DNA from: Semisulcospira habei
Lineage: Eukaryota > Mollusca > Gastropoda > Semisulcospiridae
Assembly: GCA_036245525.1 (NCBI GenBank)
Contig: BTPG01000005.1
Coordinates: forward strand, 179,121,198 to 179,185,197
Reading direction: 5' to 3'
Length of the DNA stretch: 64,000 nt
This document shows, piece by piece, positions 60,148-64,000 of this stretch. Position numbers and translations under genes: made by a program. Each line of letters opens with the position of its first letter. The first letter of the stretch is position 1. The notes below the pieces were generated by a model. The model had not been told where the DNA came from. It did no database searches and saw nothing but the letters and a program-made list of their open reading frames with translations.

Positions 60148-60356
60148 TTAATCCATTCAGCCCTGACGCACTACAGCATGCAGGAGATGGATCGACCATG
60201 ATAATTCAAGGGAAGTGCCAGATTAGCTTGGCGCCAAGCTAATCTGGCACTACCCTTGAATTATCATGGGTCGATCCATCTCCTGCAACAGGTGCATAGT
60301 CGTTAGATGACACCTCCAAAATTTGGGAAATATGTGCGTGGGGTTGAATGAATTAA
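60148..60356. repeat. HP-A foldback element
   Basis: TTAA at both ends. The central loop is reduced to GCTTGGCGCCAAGC, so the two arms meet almost without a spacer. Confidence 0.87.
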
Positions 60357-60544
60357 CGTTATATTTCAAACTTTAGATAAACGTTAGAACACAAATGTTT
60401 ATAATTTTAATAATTCTTTGACCCAGACCCTCACTACAACCCCCCCTCCCCCTCCATCCCCGTTTCCACTACACGGTTTCAACAACACCCCATACCCCAC
60501 TTACACACACTCACATCTTGCCGACAATATAAAACAACAAAAAA

Positions 60545-60566
60545 CAAACAACAACAAGCCCCCAAA

Positions 60567-60601
<35 letters not shown>

Positions 60602-60912
60602 ATTAGTTAGTTAGTTAGTTCGGGTTTAACGTCCACAGCATCGAGGTGATCATGGACGGCCCTGACGGGCGGGTTATGAGGGACAGGGAAATCTATTGCC
60701 TATGGAGTACGACCTGAACACTGATCAACTCAGGCACACTCCAATTGTGCCACTTTGATTTACCAAGACCTTTCAACGGACATGCTATTGAACAAATCCG
60801 TTTTTTTCCCTGGATTGTGAGTCCAGCTACCGGGGCAGGGACGGGATTCGAACCCACGACCCGGCGATTCCCTTCGCTCTTCTGCTCCGACGTTTAACCA
60901 CCTGAGATATTT
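60545..60912 (-). mobile_element. tRNA-derived SINE
   Basis: On -, it starts CTCAGGTGGTTAAACGTCGG (box A-like), then GTGGGTTCGAATCCCGTCCC (box B with GGTTCGAATCC), a 220-bp body, and a tail of CTAA and ATTT repeats at 60562-60618. The tRNA-like head, body and simple-repeat tail are the standard SINE layout. Confidence 0.78.
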
Positions 60913-60977
60913 TGGACTCTATATTTTATTAGACTGCATGACGTCCGCTTAAGTACTTTTTGCCTGCTTGTATCCTC

Positions 60978-60979
60978 TC

Positions 60980-61049
<70 letters not shown>

Positions 61050-62237
61050 ATAGTGTGAGGACAAAATAGGCCGCGAGGCCTTTGCAAATGTCCTTTCTTT
61101 CTTTTGTTACTTTATGGGCCTGCTATTCATGCAATTTTCCTATAAATCATTCATCATAGGAATAGAAAATCTCTTTAAATTTTGGTAATTCGTCCAGCTG
61201 GTTTTTAAAAGAATTTATGTTAGGTGCTTTTTTTAATGAAACTGGTAACTCATTCCAAACAATGGCAACTCTGTTAGAAAAACAAAACTTTTGCAGGTCA
61301 GTGTTGCAGTGCCTTACAAAGATTTTACCTTCAGAGTTTCGGGTTTTGTCACAAACTGGTGCTGCAAAAAAGTCGTTCCAATTTAGGTCGTCAATGCCAT
61401 TATAAATTTTAAAAACTTGAATTAAGTCTCCACGTATTCTACGTCCACGTAAGGAGTGTAGTCCAAAGTATTTGAGTCTGTCTAAGTAAGTCATATTTCT
61501 ACATTCTTTACCCAGCTTTGTTGCTCGTCTCTGTACCCTTTCGAGTGCAACTGATTGTCTCTTTAAACCTGGGTACCATACAGTGTTTGCATATTCTAAA
61601 TGTGGTCTGACTAGTGATGTATACACTTTACTAAAAATATCCTTATCCAAATAATTAAAGGCTCTCTTAATTACTCCAACCATTTTGCTGGACTTATTGA
61701 TACAGTTCTGAATATGGGGGTCAAAAGATAGAGCTTTATCAAAACCAACACCTAAGTCTCTTTCCTCCTCACAAGATACCACCTTTCTAATGTCGCTGTT
61801 AACTTTCATCAAGTAATCATGTTCAGGATTGTTCCTTCCAGCATGCAAGACCTTGCATTTCTCTACATTAAAATGCAAGTCCTATGTGTCTGACCACTCT
61901 TGCAAGCGGATCCAAATCATACTGCAACACTTCTTTATTACTCGAATCATTATAGATTTTAGTATCGTCTGCGAATATTTTGCACATGCTATTAACACAG
62001 TCTGGCAAGTCATTTATAAATATCGTAAATAATATAGGTCCTAGGATGTTTCCTTGAGGTATACCGTTCAGCACCTTTATTTTATCTGATTTTGCAATTC
62101 CAACTTTTACCACTTGTTCTCTATCACGTAGACCTGCACGACTGGAAAGGACGACACAAGGTAAGGAGTTGTACGCACAACGTAGTAGTCTCAGCTCCGC
62201 TCTTTGCATGGGTATTTCAAGGAACGTCAGTCTTACC
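60978..62237 (-). mobile_element. CR1/L2-like LINE, 5'-truncated
   Basis: On -: GIPQGNILGPILFTIFINDL (62080), KIFADDTKIYN (61985), a frame change near 61905 and an in-frame TAG at the WSDT(W)DLHF position near 61888, then HFNVEKCKVLHAG, LVRPHLEYANTVWYPG, LERVQRRATKL and a stop at 61147. The 3' end is a (TAC/TAG)n tail at 60978-61048. Not functional. Confidence 0.85.
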
Positions 62238-62305
62238 GGCAAGCAAAGGTCCCTCGGGTCGACGTTAGCCCCTGTGGGCCCGCGCACGGCTGTGTGGGGG
62301 CTGGA
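62238..62305. repeat. HP-D partial copy
   Basis: AAGCAAAGGTCCCTCGGGTC ... GGGCCCGCGCACGGCTGTG. It is joined directly to the 5' end of the CR1-like LINE. Confidence 0.65.
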
Positions 62306-62447
62306 TTGTAATTTAGCTGCGTATTTTTTTCGTCAACTGTCAATTTGGTGCCATAAGAATCGGATCAAGGGATCTAACCTGTTTGTCTAGCGTTGAGTAA
62401 TTTCTCTTTAGTACGTATGTCGGGATTGTGGCTGTGACCTAAAAGTA

Positions 62448-62515
62448 CGCTGGTCTGTACATTTTGACCTTACGGCTTAAGGCCTTGAGTAAAGAATCAC
62501 GTACCAGCACACAAA
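62448..62515. repeat. HP-F short foldback
   Basis: GCTGGTCTGTACATTTTGACC, TTACGG ... AAGAATCACGTACCAGCAC. Confidence 0.55.
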
Positions 62516-62890
62516 CGTGTCAAATGAAAACTAAAAAAGAATACCGATAAACGTTTCAATCCAATAATGAAAAATTTAATGGATCCAAACATATTCGCGG
62601 CTCTGTGGTATAACTTTACTGATTAGAGTCAAAATGTCTAAAATGACAGACCAGCGCGTAGGTAAAAAACAAACAAACAAACAAACAAAATACAAGAAAC
62701 AAAACAAAACACAAAAACCCCAGATTTTGAGATAAACAGACATCGACAAACGATTTACTTTTCAAAGGTGAAGTTAAAAAAAAAATTAAAGAAAAATCAC
62801 CTTCAAGTCAACTTCAATTTTTACACTGTAACCTATGGTCCAGAATGCCCCTACTCTTTTCAAAGCGATTGAATTGATAGGTATACGATG
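62516..62890. other. No gene seen
   Basis: A/T-rich sequence with AAAC repeats (62665-62720). No exon or element is recognised. Confidence 0.5.
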
Positions 62891-62894
62891 ACCT

Positions 62895-63067
62895 TAACTC
62901 CGTCACTGCAAGAAGCCACGACTTGTCACCATTGTAGTTTGTCCACAAGACAACCGAGGCACATGGACCACGATCGAAACCAGCAAGAGGTATAAACCCT
63001 TATGAGCCCCCCCCCCCCCCCGCCCCCCCCCCGACTTAGGGGGCTCATGAGGGTTTATTCCTCTTGT
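62895..63067. repeat. HP-B element with a C-run core, next to (GT)n
   Basis: CAAGAGGTATAAACCCTTATG, AGCCCCCC... C-run, then GGGGGCTCATGAGGGTTTAT and CCTCTTGTG. The (GT)n tract begins within 10 bp. Confidence 0.7.
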
Positions 63068-63073
63068 GAGGGT

Positions 63074-63144
<71 letters not shown>

Positions 63145-63147
63145 GTG
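63068..63147. repeat. (GT)n microsatellite
   Basis: Pure GT repeat ending at TTGTTGGAGG. Confidence 0.95.
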
Positions 63148-63603
63148 TTGTTGGAGGGGGGGGGTGTCCCGGTATTGAAAAGGTTAACCACGATAACAGG
63201 AGGTCCTTGATAACCCACAATGCTTCACATGTTTACGATGACAAATTGTCGCACCGCAAAAATGGTTTGCTTATCGGGTATTGACAGAAATGTGCGTAAA
63301 TTGTGGTACTGGTGGCGAAGGAATGGTTTAGGAAAAGGTAGGGTCACCGTTAAAAGAATGGGGTAGTGTAGGGTTGTGAGAATGGCATTCTGATATCCGT
63401 ATACATTGTGTTCTACCAATCAAAGCACTATGACCATTCGATATCATGGACTTTCTCGACCTTGTGGTAAAGACTTTGTACCAGCTGTTAGAAATCAGCG
63501 AACATGATACAGATGGAGTTAAAGGTGTAGTTTCAGAAGTTAGCTTTCAAGGGTGTCAAGCTTATTATCGCACATACCCGTAAACTTTTAAACCTTAAAC
63601 CCT

Positions 63604-63694
63604 TAACCCTTTGAACGTCGGTAGCGGTTGTTGTCGAGGTGATTCCAACAGGAATCACCTCGACAAAAAGCGCTGCTGACAGCTAATGGTTTAA
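63604..63694. repeat. HP-C foldback element
   Basis: TTAACCCTTTGAACGTCGG ... CTGACAGCTAATGGTTTAA; centre GATTCCAACAGGAATC. Confidence 0.83.
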
Positions 63695-63879
63695 AATATC
63701 AGGGCCAGTATCATAGGCATGGGATTTTGTCGTCACTGAACGGGTTAAAACGTGAAATGTTGTGACAAAAGGCCGATCAACAATGTCGCTCACCTGAATT
63801 ACGGAAAATAGCAAATAGTACCCAAAGATCGGAATTATGAAAAGTAGACAAGTATAATATTACTTCTAGATATAATCCC

Positions 63880-63937
63880 ACTGCGCAAAAGGCCATCAGG
63901 CTGACGTCGGCCCGATGGCCTTTTGCGCATTGGGATA
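63880..63937. repeat. HP-D element, minimal
   Basis: CACTGCGCAAAAGGCCATC, AGGCTGACGTCGGCCCGATG, GCCTTTTGCGCATTGGG. Both ends share GCGCAAAAGGCC instead of the usual AAGCAAAAGGTCC. Confidence 0.75.
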
Positions 63938-64000
63938 CTGATGTGTAACAACCACGCAGCCGTGAAAGAAATATGCGTAAACAAAGAATTGAAGCCTGAT

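Overview
This is a eukaryotic, intron-rich, repeat-dense genomic window. The gene content (a class A neuropeptide-receptor-like GPCR and a many-exon ectonucleotide pyrophosphatase/phosphodiesterase, ENPP), the kinds of non-LTR retrotransposon, and the wealth of small foldback elements suggest a lophotrochozoan, most likely a mollusc (gastropod). The phylum is an inference from style; no marker gene fixes it.

Layout. (1) 2.7-4.7 kb, + strand: a two-exon GPCR of 565 aa. (2) 6.3-15.0 kb, - strand: five exons of an ENPP paralogue (gene B) that cover the front of the catalytic domain. The gene runs off or stops at the left, and no N-terminal exons of its own are visible. A decayed Mutator-like DNA transposon (about 7.95-10.37 kb) and two LINE fragments lie in its introns. 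(3) 15.5-53.6 kb, - strand: a nearly complete ENPP gene (gene A). I assembled 20 coding exons with matching splice phases, 786 aa, plus two doubtful micro-exons. It encodes a short cytosolic tail, one signal-anchor membrane segment, a phosphodiesterase domain with all metal ligands and the catalytic threonine, and a nuclease-like domain, but no somatomedin-B domains. (4) 54-57.4 kb: exon-like segments of unclear status upstream of gene A. (5) 57-64 kb: repeats only (SINE, CR1-like LINE, RTE-like fragment, foldback elements).

At least six LINE bodies are present: L2/CR1-like 10.9-12.2 kb (+); RTE-like 12.2-14.4 kb (-); an endonuclease/RT/zinc-finger element at 19.3-22.9 kb (-); a second copy of that element at 43.3-48.05 kb, split into two opposed halves and flanked by a 9-bp duplication (a 5' inversion of one insertion); Rex1-like 25.4-27.3 kb (-); CR1-like 61-62.2 kb (-). 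A 5'-truncated RTE fragment at 59.2-59.8 kb has a 10-bp target duplication.

The most unusual layer is a set of small, near-perfect palindromes, here called HP-A to HP-I. HP-A, HP-B and HP-C commonly end in TTAA on both sides and begin with related termini (TTAACTCATTCAG, TTAACCCCTTCACTG, TTAACCCTTTGGCTG), which suggests piggyBac-type non-autonomous elements. Over 50 copies or parts occur in 64 kb. Within a copy the two arms match each other even where copies differ. Three minisatellites start at the same subterminal point of HP-B elements, and one ENPP splice acceptor looks like a piece of HP-B.
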